This document shows, one piece after another, positions 30,002 to 41,025 of a stretch of DNA of 64,000 nucleotides. The notes under the pieces were generated by a model, which saw only the letters and a list, made by a program, of their open reading frames with translations, did no database searches and was not told the origin of the DNA. Position numbers and translations under genes: made by a program. Every line of letters begins with the position of its first letter. Position 1 is the first letter of the stretch. Source of the stretch: Nansenia antarctica (taxonomy: Eukaryota > Chordata > Actinopteri > Argentiniformes > Microstomatidae); assembly GCA_963989245.1 (NCBI GenBank), contig CAXDII010000841.1, positions 1-64,000 of the forward strand, read 5' to 3'.

Positions 30002-30443
30002 CTCCTCCTCTCCCCCCAGGTGAAGCACCTGGACCTGGACCCTAACCTGTTCATCCCTCTCCTCCTCTCCCCCCAGGTGAAGCACCTGGACCTGGACCCT
30101 AACCTGTTCATCCCTCTCCTCCTCTCCCCCCAGGTGAAGCACCTGGACCTGGACCCTAACCTGTTCATCCCTCTCCTCCTCTCCCCCCAGGTGAAGCACC
30201 TGGACCTGGACCCTAACCTGTTCATCCCTCTCCTCCTCTCCCCCCAGGTGAAGCACCTGGACCTGGACCCTAACCTGTTCCTCCCTCTCCTCCTCTCCCC
30301 CCAGGTGAAGCACCTGGACCTGGACCCTAACCTGTTCATCCCTCTCCTCCTCTCCCCCCAGGTGAAGCACCTGGACCTGGACCCTAACCTGTTCATCCCT
30401 CTCCTCCTCTCCCCCCAGGTGAAGCACCTGGACCTGGACCCTA
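30002..30443 (+). repeat. 57-bp minisatellite carrying a 3' splice site and the start of a myosin exon (8 copies)
   Basis: GTGAAGCACCTGGACCTGGA starts at 30020, 30077, 30134, 30191, 30248, 30305, 30362 and 30419, exactly 57 bp apart, each preceded by CTCCTCTCCCCCCAG. Every copy is a usable-looking acceptor plus 33 nt of exon. The unit is 19 codons with no stop ([19 protein letters not shown]), so any of the eight acceptors keeps the frame into [13 protein letters not shown]. Only one change was noticed (C for A near 30281). Confidence 0.97.
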
Positions 30444-30643
30444 ACCTGTTCCGTATCGGCCGGAGTAAGATGTTCTTCAGGACCGGGGTCCTGGCGCAGC
30501 TGGAGGAGGAGAGGGACCTCAGACTCACTGTGGTCATCATCGCCTTCCAGGCGCCTGCCAGAAGCTTCCTCGCACGCAAGTAAGACACACTAGACAAGAC
30601 TTCATTTCTCTTTAATTTACATCGTTTTATGTCCAGAGTTTAA

Positions 30644-30805
<162 letters not shown>

Positions 30806-30929
30806 TAAAAACATCATTTGATAGCAAAACGTTTAGCGAACTGAACGTTCTCCAGATTGATAGTGATGACAGTGTTAACCCAGTTATTATTTACATTTTG
30901 ATTGGTCTTCTTATCTATCCATCCTCCAG

Positions 30930-31059
30930 GTGAAGCCCTTGCTCCAAGTTACCCGACAGGAAGAGGAAATGGGTCAGAAGGATGAGGAGCTGAAGGAGGC
31001 CATAGATGGCTCAGAAATCCCAGACGGAGCTGAAGGAGATCTCCCAGAAACACACACAG
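30930..31059 (+). pseudogene. Myosin neck/rod exon with a frameshift
   Basis: Starts in frame as VKPLLQVTRQEEEMGQKDEE then LKEA. Both neighbouring junctions are phase 0, but the exon is 130 nt. After LKEA the rod-like reading (AQKSQTELKEISQKHTQ) is found only in another frame, so about two bases have been lost near 31005. Confidence 0.8.
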
Positions 31060-31080
31060 GTGAGGCTGACACACGTACAT

Positions 31081-31084
<4 letters not shown>

Positions 31085-31131
<47 letters not shown>
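31085..31131. repeat. (CA)n microsatellite
   Basis: Pure CA repeat about 25 bases after the donor at 31060. Confidence 0.95.
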
Positions 31132-31132
<1 letters not shown>

Positions 31133-31811
31133 TCACACAGAGGTGAGACTGACACCCTTTCTCCTTTACCTCTCTGTGTGTAGTTGGTAGAGGAACGAGC
31201 CCAGCTCCAGGAGAAACTCCACGCTGAGACAGAGCTGTATGTGGAAGCGGAGGAGATGAGAGTGAGACTGGAGGCCAAGAAGCAGGAGCTGGAGGAGGTG
31301 CTGCACGAGATGGAGACCCGGCTGGAGGAAGAAGAGGATCGTAGCCAGAACCTGCTGCTGGAGAGGAAGGATATGCAGCAGCAGCTACAGGTGGGCAGAA
31401 CCAAAATGGCCGACCTCCTCCGCCGTCTCTCACGATAGTTACAGATTGTTAGAGCCAAAATGGCCGACCTCTTCCACTGTCTGTCAGGTGGGAACGAGAT
31501 GTAAAAGCCAACATAGCGGTCTGTGATGTCTGCCATAAAACTAGACGTAGAAGTTACATTTAGACGTAGAAGTTAAATTTGTTAAGCATAATATGCACTA
31601 TATAAGCTTTACATGGTAGCAATCAAATAGCATAAGTTACATAACCCTGCTGTCATTCTGTGACTCCCCCCTCAGGACCTGGAATCCCATCTGGCTGAGG
31701 AGGAGGACTGTCGTCAGAAGCTGCAGCTGGAGAAGGTGACCGTGGAGGGGAAGATCAAGAAACTAGAAGAGGACGTGCTGGTCATGGAGGATCAGAACAA
31801 CAAACTGCTCA

Positions 31812-32016
<205 letters not shown>

Positions 32017-32024
32017 TACCAGAC

Positions 32025-32750
32025 TCAACCTCTCTATTTGGTTTCCTTCCACTCAGGTTCCTCATTGCTTGCACCACACCACAGAACAGGTTACAGAAAC
32101 ACTATCACACATCTTGAATGACTGTTATGTTTACAAAGGAATGTATATAGCACGTCATGACAGAATTGTGAGCCTTATAGTAAAGGACATATCACTCCAC
32201 TTCCCAGTTACAGTGAAAATGTATACACATGCTTGTGTCAATGCATCTATGTTTAATTTCTGTAATGACCAATGTCACTTTTCACAGTTGTCTGCTAACA
32301 CACCAGATGTTATTGTTGTTAATGAAGAGTCCAGAGAGGTGTCTGTATTAGAGGTAGCATGCACCTTTGATATAAGCCTAGAGGAAGCCTTCATGACTAA
32401 GGTCATGAAATACCAGCAGCTTGTAGATACCATCTCAGAGCTAGGCTATAGGTGTACGCTATTAGTCTTTATATTTGGCAGTCTTGGACATGTGCACAGA
32501 TTGGTTGTCAGAGGACTACGTCTACTGGGAATGTCCAAGGGAGAAGCAAAAAGGCTCAGCAAGTATTGCTCTGTCTCCGCGATTATTGGCAGCCGCCATA
32601 TATGGCGGAGACGGTGTTACTTGTACCCGTGAGTCTTGTCCTGTTGTATGTGAAAGACATTGTCCATGTCTGTTTGTGAATGCATCCCATCTGTGCCTTC
32701 AGTATTTGTGTCCTTGTATACTTGTCTCTATGTGGACATAAATAAATGGT
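32025..32750 (+). mobile_element. 5'-truncated LINE with restriction-like endonuclease (R2/NeSL/Rex6-type)
   Basis: An open frame ending at 32632 encodes a C-terminal domain with [30 protein letters not shown], then [20 protein letters not shown] followed by [12 protein letters not shown]. The PD...E...K..KY pattern and the preceding ETLSHILN.C element are those of LINEs that carry a restriction-enzyme-like endonuclease after the reverse transcriptase. RT itself is missing. The frame continues upstream only through the GT repeat. Confidence 0.75.
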
Positions 32751-32756
32751 AAATAA

Positions 32757-33010
32757 ATTTAGGAGGGGTGGCTCCCCTGGTGTTAGGAAAGGGAAAAAAA
32801 AACACTTTTAGAAAAAGAAAAAAATCACAAGAAGGTAAGGAGCTGGTTTACATAAATAAAGGCTATGTACACAATCCACTGTACTATAGATGGAGAGGTA
32901 GAGTTTCTTAACTCCATGGTTAGTATGTGGATGGAATGTATATGTACAGTATTCTGTATTTAGGGTATTTGGATGGAGTTTATGTCTATTAGGGGAGGCT
33001 GGTTGAGGCA
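32757..33010 (-). mobile_element. LINE 3' fragment (same family as 25985-26835), minus
   Basis: TTTAGGAGGGGTGGCTCCCC followed by TGGTGTTAGG and later AGCTGGTTTACATAAATAAA is the reverse complement of the 26640-26775 region. Confidence 0.75.
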
Positions 33011-33137
33011 TCAGCTACCTCCACCAGCCTTCCCTGATATGTATATACTATCATGTATTTGAGGGTGGTGGGTAGCCTGGAAGTCGGGGGCTATAGTGTA
33101 TCAATAATGACACTTTGGGGTGAAAACCTAAACGTAC

Positions 33138-34851
33138 TTGTTGTACAGAACGATGTCCGGTCTCCAGATGAGCTGTGAGGGGATCCTCATGGACGTGATG
33201 TTTTCATATTCTCTAGGGTTCCACCTCAGTTTGTAGTCGTACCACTCCTGAAAGAGCAGAACCAACAGTTACAGTATGGCAACAAACAGACCCCTCGACA
33301 CCAAATCGCTGCCCAAAAACTACTAACCCTAACCCTAACCCTATTGTCGACAGTATCCATAATGATTCGATGGAGAGATACTCACTTGTTTCACCCAGAC
33401 ATTTGTGGTCATCATTTGATTTTTCTCGTCCTTGGAGAAAAAGAACAATGAGACAGAGTTCGTGACGTTAGAATTATAAGGTTCTATCTCCATTTTTGTC
33501 CAAATTTAGTTTTTTACATAATCTGATCCATTAGGTGTTTATCAATGCCTGTGTGGTGTTATTTTTAAAATGTTGACATTTTTGAGTTAGTAATTCATAA
33601 AATACAAAGGTTCCATCTCACAAAACATAATGGAATGTAAAAACTTTGACGCTCAGTATCTCTGAACTACCCTAAACGGAGATAGAACCTTATAATTCTA
33701 AGCTCACGAGTTGGCTGTTGGAAGGGGATATGTACTGTATGATCACGGTCTTAAATGACTGATAAAGTGCAAATTCATGGTACCCCTCGAAAAGAAAGGT
33801 CACATGTTTCAACTGTCATACTATACTATTAGCACCACACCAATTCATTATAGTAAGGGAACGTAGGATCCCTGAAGCAGGGGAGGCTGGTGGAGGTAGA
33901 AGTCGGAGGACGGGCTCATTGGAATGCATGGAACGGATTCAGGAACAGTATCAACACATGTTTCATGCATTACACTCACTGAGCACGTCCACCGATTTCT
34001 ACCTCCACCAGTCTCCCCCTGTCTTAAAGTCATCTGTATCTCTAGTATGATGATCATGCATCATATCACATATCAATAAAAATAAAAATAAATAATAATA
34101 ATATATATATATATATATACTGTATATAACCGCAATCGGCAATGGGGCGTGTTCCTACAGATATGCCCCCATAACCATAAATGGGGTGAGATTGACAGAC
34201 ACGGGGGTAGACCACTCACCTAATATGGGCCAAGTTGAACACATGATATACTAAGCTATGATATTACGAAGTACCCTAGGACCACGGGCCTGGAAGGTAC
34301 CACCTAATTATAGCCTGATATACATAGGCTACTATGCTATGATGATAATATACACTAAGTGTGAATACGAAAATGCATTGTGGATTAACCTTCCCCAGTT
34401 ATTGACCCTGTTGTATAGTTTATGTCAAGCATTTCATTACTTATAATGCGGTTACACTATATTCTGCAAGCCTAGCATAGTATGCCACCCCCATCTGACT
34501 GAGACAGAAAACATAGCTAGCTAATTGCGACCTGCGACCTCTGTCCTAGCATAGATTACTTTTTCTTGTGATGACTGATAGACGTTTCACTTACTTAGAC
34601 AAATATATTTGTTGTAAGTTGCTTTGAATAAAGGTGTCTGTCAAAAAAGTGTAAATGTCAATATCACAGGAGTGAAATCAATGGGTCATTGTCCCTCACC
34701 ACGTCGATGAGCTGAGCGATGGACAGGCCGAAGCGTACGCTGACCACGTCAGTGGTGTTAGCCACGGGCCGCGCTAGCTTGTTGTAGCGGCTGAAGAGAG
34801 TGTTCAGCAGCCTGTCCTCCGCCTGAGCCCTGGCCCCGGGGTGGGAACACT
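33138..34851 (-). CDS. Neuronal nicotinic acetylcholine receptor alpha subunit (chrna2/4-like), exons 2-4 only
   Basis: Three minus-strand exons: 34851-34700 (152 nt), 33430-33386 (45 nt) and 33247-33138 (110 nt), the sizes typical of exons 2, 3 and 4 of CHRNA genes. They read [48 protein letters not shown] and [20 protein letters not shown] then [16 protein letters not shown]. This is the N-terminal half of the ligand-binding extracellular domain of a pentameric cation channel. [19 protein letters not shown] fits the alpha2/alpha4 branch best. Splice sites and phases are good and no stops occur. No signal-peptide exon is seen to the right, and the large exon with Cys-loop and membrane segments is absent before the myosin gene, which faces it tail to tail. 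I read it as a fragment. Confidence 0.8.
33465..33715. mobile_element. MITE, reference full-length copy (about 250 bp)
   Basis: Left end CGTGACGTTAGAATTATAAG then GTTCTATCTCC; right end GGAGATAGAACCTTATAATT then CTAAGCTCACG: roughly 31-bp inverted repeats differing at two bases. Interior: TGCCTGTGTGGTGTTATTTT and AACATAATGGAATGTAAAAA. A possible 4-bp AGTT flank occurs on both sides. Inserted between exons 2 and 3 of the acetylcholine receptor fragment. Confidence 0.85.
33878..34025. mobile_element. MITE, GGAGGCTGGTGGAGGTAGA family, copy 1
   Basis: AGGGGAGGCTGGTGGAGGTA at the left mirrors TACCTCCACCAGTCTCCCCC at the right; the interior contains GGAATGCATGGAACGGATTC. It resembles a repeat abundant in salmonid-type genomes (recollection, not searched). 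Confidence 0.75.
34081..34125. repeat. AT-rich low-complexity tract
   Basis: (AAAAT)n and (TA)n stretch. Confidence 0.8.
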
Positions 34852-34852
34852 C

Positions 34853-35230
34853 TGGAGGGGGGGAGGAGGGGAGGGGGGAGAGGGGAGAGAGGGTAGGAGG
34901 GGGAGTAGGGGGAGTAGGGGAGTAGGGGAGAGGGGAGGAGGGGAGAAGGGGGAGTAGGGGGGTGGGAGAGGGGAGGAGAGCAGTAGGGGAGGGGGGAGAG
35001 GTGGGAGAGGGGAGGAGGGGAGAAGGGGGAGTAGAGGGGGGGGGAGGGGAGGAGGGTAGAAGGATGTTGTTTAGGATGAGTAGGATAATGATGAGAATTA
35101 GGGGGAGAAACAAAGGGGAGGAAGAGAGACAGAGAGACAGAGAGACAGTCGGAAATGAGAGGAAGATGGAAGATGGAGGAGTGTGAAGAGGGGAAGGAGA
35201 AAGGAGTGATTTTAGAGGGAGGGGGAAGAG
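34853..35230. repeat. GGGGAG-rich polypurine minisatellite
   Basis: Irregular GGGGAGTAGGGG/GAGGGGAGAAGG units. On the minus strand this polypyrimidine run supplies the acceptor tract of the acetylcholine receptor exon ending at 34851. Frames across it are spurious. Confidence 0.9.
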
Positions 35231-35660
35231 GGAGAGAAGGACGAAAAAACAACATTATTTTACATACAATTACACATTACACGTAAACATACATTATTCA
35301 CTGTAAAGTGTATATGCACCTGCTTTGATTGTTTTACTAACAACACAGTACACGCTTCATGGTTCAATCCCATTTTATGTCCCCCATTGATCAACCTCCA
35401 ACCATCCAATCTCCATCTGCTTCATATTCCTCTCTTACTAAAATATAATGGATCAATACCAGCACAATGGAGCTCTTCATCTTTGGAGTTTGCATGCAGG
35501 GAGCATACACTACCTTCTCATCTATCCTTCTCTGGACTTCAATGTAATCCCTGTGTTCTCTACTAGAGTAATCCCATCATGGTAATACCAAGATGCCTTT
35601 CCCGTCAGTAATATCTGTACGTGAACTTGAATGACCTACAAAACGAAGTCATATAACCAT
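35231..35660. other. Intergenic stretch, nothing recognised
   Basis: No exon, RNA gene or repeat signature I can name. Confidence 0.4.
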
Positions 35661-35663
35661 AGC

Positions 35664-35806
35664 AGTGGAGGCTGGTGGAGGTAGACATCGGAGGATGGGG
35701 CTCATTGAAATGCATGGAACGGAATAGGGAATGGTTCCTTATTCCATCCCGTACATTACAATGAGCCCGTCCTCCGATGTCTACCTCCACCAGCCTCCCT
35801 GAGCCA
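35664..35806. mobile_element. MITE, GGAGGCTGGTGGAGGTAGA family, copy 2
   Basis: GTGGAGGCTGGTGGAGGTAG mirrors CTACCTCCACCAGCCTCCCT; the interior arms GGGCTCATTGAAATG and CATTACAATGAGCCC pair, making a near-perfect hairpin. Confidence 0.85.
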
Positions 35807-36042
35807 TGCATTCAATTGCATGACGCAAGATGTGTGTTCTTTTGGCTATCATGTGGCTCATACATTTGATCATGTGTGTATCATGATTTGGTTGTTTGAA
35901 AAGATCTCAAAAAATAATATCATTTATGGTATCATTTGCGTTCATTCACCACTGAGACTACCTCTTCCCACTAGAGGGCACTGTTACAACATAGAGTCCA
36001 ACAGTTTCAACTAACCTTATGTGTGCGTTCTGCAACGTAAGA

Positions 36043-36560
36043 TTAGATCAGATTCAACTTTATTGTCATTGCATTGTACAGAGTACTGAGACAACAAAGT
36101 GTAGTTTGGCATCCAACCAGATAGTGCAAATAGTGGCATAGTGCAAAAGACATGATATTATAGACAGTGCATGATACTACAGTGAGTATAAATAAATTAG
36201 TATAATATATACATGAGATGAATATCAATATGATATGGACAGCTGAACAAGGGCAATAGGTCTTGTGGTATGTTACTGTAATGTAATGTAAGTTGTATAA
36301 TTGGAGACCAATAATTATTACCATAATAAATACAGTATGTATAAACAAGCAGTATAGTGCAAAAAAGTTCAATTGAAGTCCTGAGTGTGCAGCCAGTAGA
36401 GGTATGGGGGGGGTACACTGATACTGGGAGATCATGTTCCTCTTGTTGGGGGGTGGAGGGAGGGTGGTGGGTTCAGCAGAGTAACAGTTGCAGGGAAGAA
36501 GAAGCTGTTCCTGAGCCTGCTAGTGTGGGAACGGAGACTCCCGTTCCTCCTCTCGGATGG
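36043..36560 (-). mobile_element. LINE 3' region, minus orientation
   Basis: AGATTCAACTTTATTGTCAT followed by TGCATTGTACAGAGTACTGA and, further on, AGAAGCTGTTCCTGAGCCTG is the reverse of a fish LINE 3' UTR and RT end. No intact frame. Confidence 0.55.
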
Positions 36561-36682
36561 TAAGACGCAGTGGCGGCTGGTGCTAAAATGTTTGGGTGGG
36601 GCACAGTCTTAATAACCAGGGTTCCCTTTAACACATTCAATCACCAATCATTCTGATCGTATTTTCTCTCTTCCCCTCCTAG

Positions 36683-37066
36683 ACCCAAACTCACAGTGGT
36701 GGTTGTGAAGAAGCGGGTCAGTTCCAGGTTCTTTGCCCAAATTGGCGGCAAGATGGCCAACCCACCCCCTGGAACAGTCATCGACACTGAGGTCACCTGC
36801 CCAGAATGGTATCGATTCAATACGCAATTCAGAAAATATTTTGTTTTTTCAGAGATGTGCTATGTCTGCTTTATCCAGTCTTAAAACGGTGGCTACAGTT
36901 GCAATTTCCCATTTTCAGGTACGACTTCTTCATTGTCAGCCAAGCTGTTAGACAGGGAAGCGTCTCCCCAACCCACTACAATGTGGTGTATGACAGCAGT
37001 GGACTGAAGCCTGACCACATGCAGCGACTGACCTACAAACTCTGCCACATGTACTTCAACTGGCAG
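36683..37066 (+). CDS. piwil1: Piwi-like protein (piwil1-like), two exons of the PIWI domain
   Basis: Exon 36683-36808 follows TTCCCCTCCTAG and reads [20 protein letters not shown] through [16 protein letters not shown]; its donor splits a Trp codon (TG/GTATCG) completed by exon 36919-37066, [20 protein letters not shown] then [20 protein letters not shown] and LCHMYFNWQ. This is the C-terminal half of the PIWI endonuclease fold, including the catalytic His of SPTHY. PIWI proteins bind piRNAs and silence transposons in the germline. VVKKR, FFAQ and YDFFIVSQ match the PIWIL1 (ziwi) branch better than PIWIL2. The last exon (VPAPCQYAHKLAF region) is not found to the right and no earlier exon to the left, so this is a fragment. 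N-terminal exons of the same family lie 12 kb downstream. Confidence 0.8.
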
Positions 37067-37640
37067 GTATGCTGGGTTGTCTTTCCAGTGGTAGTTTTAA
37101 AGGGGAGGTTTACCCGAACTTTCATTATTTTGTGTGCAGCTGCATCATAGCTATCAAAACGTGAGGTCTGTTGTGACGGGGAGAGAGGGGGGGATCTTGG
37201 GAGTTTGGAACATCAGGGCATTCAAAGCGAGATATATTTACTCAGAGATTGTTTTATAACATGATTCTTTGTGTGTGGATATGTCTACTTTAGAATAATG
37301 AAAACAACAAATGCACAAAATGACAGGGTAAAAGTCTGCTTAAACTATTCTCTTGGTCAGTAATTCAAATGCAGGCATGAACAGGGTGTAGTTCACATTG
37401 AAACACATCTTAAACCTACTGATGTATCCATATTGGTTATGAAATCAAACATACTGTATTTACATATGGTTTTCCCATTTCAGGCATGCAAGTTGTTTTT
37501 TGATGCATAAATTGTCGTTGATTTTGTCTCCCCCAATTATTTCAGGGGACTGTTTCATGTTGATGTTGGTGGGTCCATGCTTAAAAACTATGTGGAATTT
37601 AGAACCATGTCTGTTCTTCCCTTTCAATTTCTATGTTCTT
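37067..37640. other. Non-coding stretch, no recognised feature
   Basis: The expected last PIWI exon is not here. I see no repeat family I can name. Confidence 0.4.

Positions 37641-37643
<3 letters not shown>

Positions 37644-37707
<64 letters not shown>
37644..37707. repeat. (GT)n microsatellite
   Basis: Pure GT repeat of about 31 units. Confidence 0.97.
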
Positions 37708-37709
<2 letters not shown>

Positions 37710-40430
37710 TGCACGCAGCAGGGCTTACTGATGTGCATCTCTACTGCAGGCTGCTCTATACTTCACCAGAGAGACTGTTATTAACTATGAAGTGTTGATG
37801 CTTAAGCAGAATAATGCCAAGCCTGATTGGTTTCTCTGTCCCCCTGTCCCCCTCTGCATCTGTGCATTCAGGTGACCTAACACTAGCCTGTGATTGGCTC
37901 TCATCTTCGATGCCGTCCCATGTGTCAAAACGTGTGTGGAGCTATTGCATGTCCTTATTTGGGCCAAAAGAGAGAGGGCAGAGGGCCTCTGGGAACAAAT
38001 TTGTGTTTGCAATTGTCCAGAAACCAATCAGGAATTTAGGAGGTACAGGATGGGGCATGGCCAAATGGGATGGCAATCTAATTTAATTTCTTACAGTCTA
38101 ATGTTTTTGTTCTTTTACAATTTTAAATATTATTATGGTTACCACCTTGTTGTTTTTATCGTTACAGTTTATTTGAGGACTACAATAAAAAGGGTAACAG
38201 TTTGTGAAGATTGTGTCCTTGTTTATTTTTCGTTTGTTGTTGAATGAGAGAGTGAAAAGACTTGGGAGGCAAATGAGGTTGGTTTGAAGGAGGTGGAGAG
38301 AAAAATAATGTAATACTTTACTTATTAGTGCCCTTACAGTCATTGTGGTGGTGACCTCATATATGCAGGGGGGCAAACTTGTCACATTTCTGCTAAATTA
38401 GCAGTTTTTACTTCAAAATAGGTCATCCACGTGAATCGTGTAGATTTGCAAAAAATATATTTGGTGGGGGGGGGGGGTCTACGTCTCATCCAAGTCACAT
38501 GATGACTATTCTTCTAACTAATCTTCCTGTCTGCTAAACTCCGCTGCTGTTGAAATAACTTTTAGCTTCATGCAGCTAGGTACAATTCTAGACAGTGTGG
38601 AGGACACAGTCACAGTAAACAACCTGTTTTCAACATAATTATGTGGGTGTTAAGGTTAGGACCGCCGGTGAGACCACCATCAGTGCTAGCGCTATCCATC
38701 TACCACCGCTAGTGCTCAAAAAGTGTCACCTTTTTGGGCCATCACCAGTTTGCACCCCTGAGCTACCTGAAGAGCACTTTGGAGTGAACTTGCCTGCCCT
38801 CTCTGCCTGCACTGCCCTGCCCTGCCTGCCCTCTCTACCTGCCTGCCCTGCTTGCTGACCCTCCTGATCTGCCTGCTTCACTATAGAAGCTCTGCCCCTA
38901 TTCCCCGGAATCAATAAATACACCCAGCTTTGGGTTTTACTCTCCATCTGCCTCTTGTGTTCTGCACTAGTCTATCTTGTTTTTTCCATCCACTCTTGTT
39001 CTTGTGCCCGTTCCTCGCTTCTGTCTTGTCTGGGACTTTAAGCTGTTTGCTTCATAATTAATTAATTAATTACAATTTTTAATTGTAATTTAATTTAATT
39101 TTTATTTAATTAATTAATGCTTCATAGCAGTCCCACACCACATCCACTCTGTCAACACTTTCCAAGTAAGGTGCAACAACTGAAATACCTACATTCATAG
39201 CCTAATAGACAATTCTGGACTTAGAGAACTATAGTAAATAAATTATTATATGAAATATATTATGAAAATTGAATATGCATATTCTCAGATACAGCGATTT
39301 CATTTTAATCATTCTCAGTCACAACGTCACTGATTTCACCACTAACTATTCACCAGAACATTTTATGATGTTGTATATGGTATCATTGTAATCCTTGACC
39401 TTCAAAACATGGGGGTAGACATCACCTGTTCTGTGTTATCATGTTTGGTTGAGGAGATATGAAGCACAATGCGGCTATGGCGGAAAGGAAAATGGCCGCC
39501 ATGGCCACTAGGAGGAGTTTTTGCGAGGGCTCCACGTCTGAAAATGTTCAGGACAACAAACTGTACAAGTGTACCAAGTTTGGTGCTTTTATGAAAAAGT
39601 GAACTATTTTTTCACATATTAACCGGACTATACCAACTAGTGAACATATTTTAGATTGGAGCAAATCGCATGTGACTAGATTATGAAAAGGGGAGGTCTC
39701 TCCCCGAAATGTCCGTGGTCGTAGTGATTACTGCGCCGTTACACTACCAAGATATAGTTCTCTCTCCTACCCAACTGTATAGCCTAGTAAGCCTACTATA
39801 CAATGAGTATGTGTACAGTGTATAGTAAGACATTTGTTTTACTTCCTTTGAGTCGAAAATGCTGCCCGTGTATTCTATAAATAACATATTTATAGAATTC
39901 AGTATTCTGTGAACCAATGAATGACAGGAGAATTGTATGACGTGCGGAGGGATACTCAGGGGTGAGAAGCCCTATAAATCACCTGACCCAATTCGTATCG
40001 CGGACGGTTGATCAGATTTGAAAGAAGTCAAGTTCTATGTAAGTACATCTAAGGCGTTCTGTGAGAAAATAGAGCTAGCTACACGATGTTTATGACCTTA
40101 CATGCTGCCAGATAATCACTGTCAAAGTAATTAAAGAATATAAGCTTTTAATTGAGCCACATGAGATGGTTTCAAGTTCAGTTTCAAGGCCAGTTGTGAT
40201 TTTAGCGAGCTAGTTTAGACAGGCCGCCTGTTCTAACGCAATGTTTACATGTTTAATAATATTAGCCAGTTAGTAATTAATACATCTAAAGCAATGCATT
40301 GTAACTGTAGACTACAGAAGCAACGATGACTCCATTAGCTAATTGATGAAGTACAAAGTGGTTGTTAGTTAGTTAGCTACGTCTGGTCTCTTGCCTCGTG
40401 CAGCAGCACTTTGCGCCAGTATGTGGTCTA
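37708..40430. other. Long non-coding stretch with AT-rich and poly-G tracts
   Basis: Contains a G12 tract at 38465-38477, an AATT-rich tract at 39056-39118, (TGCC)n-like sequence at 38790-38870, and otherwise unrecognised sequence. CCCTATAAATCACC (about 39969) followed by CAAGTTCTATGTAAGTA (about 40030-40046) could be a TATA-like promoter and a first-exon donor, but nothing links it to a gene. Confidence 0.35.
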
Positions 40431-40435
40431 GTGTT

Positions 40436-40760
40436 GCACGATATACCGGTACCAACGATATACCGCGGTGCCAAAATGTCACGGTGCCTACTATACCAGA
40501 AGCTTTATACAACGGTACTACCGTGGAATACTATACTACCGTGTTGAACACGGTACCAGCGGGGCAACTCATAACACTTTCGGCTGCGTTCGTCAATTCG
40601 CTCCGAGAGCGCCGGAGCGCACACTGGGTGCAACGTCACAGAGCGACCGATTCGTTTGATTGGACGAGAGGCGTTCCGCGAGTGCGGGTCAGATTTCCAG
40701 AGCGAATTGACGAACGCAGCCTTTTTCGCGACTACCCATCGCGTTAGCTTTGTCGGCTAA
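40436..40760. mobile_element. Repeat with ATACCGGTACC motifs containing a 140-bp MITE
   Basis: GTTGCACGATATACCGGTAC opens an AT/GC-palindromic repeat similar in style to the one entering the H3 gene at 63.67 kb. The MITE at 40582-40721 is nested inside. Confidence 0.5.
40582..40721. mobile_element. 140-bp MITE with perfect inverted ends
   Basis: GGCTGCGTTCGTCAATTCGC at the left and GCGAATTGACGAACGCAGCC at the right are exact reverse complements. Short TTT-type flanks on both sides suggest a 3-bp duplication. A decayed copy lies at 11230-11365. Confidence 0.85.
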
Positions 40761-41025
40761 CAGGTTAGCAACCTCAAACGTTGTTCCTATGGTTCCTGCG
40801 AGCTCAGTGGGCATTAACTAGAAAATTAAAACCACTGAGTTTTCTTAAGTTGAGTTAAGTCTTGAGCTACAGTTTGGAAGTAGCCCTCTATTTTTTTGAT
40901 ATGCCAGTGTTTGCTTTTACTTTTCAAGTTCGTGAAAAAGACCCCACAGACGGACATCTGACCTTACAGGTTTAACATATCCAGTCCATTTCGTCCAGAT
41001 CCGATAGAATTTTTCTACCTGAATT

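Noticed and set aside
36683..37066. Assignment to piwil2 rather than piwil1
   Set aside because: [10 protein letters not shown] and VVKKR...FFAQ fit PIWIL1-type sequences as I recall them; PIWIL2-type proteins differ at these points. A full alignment is needed to be sure.
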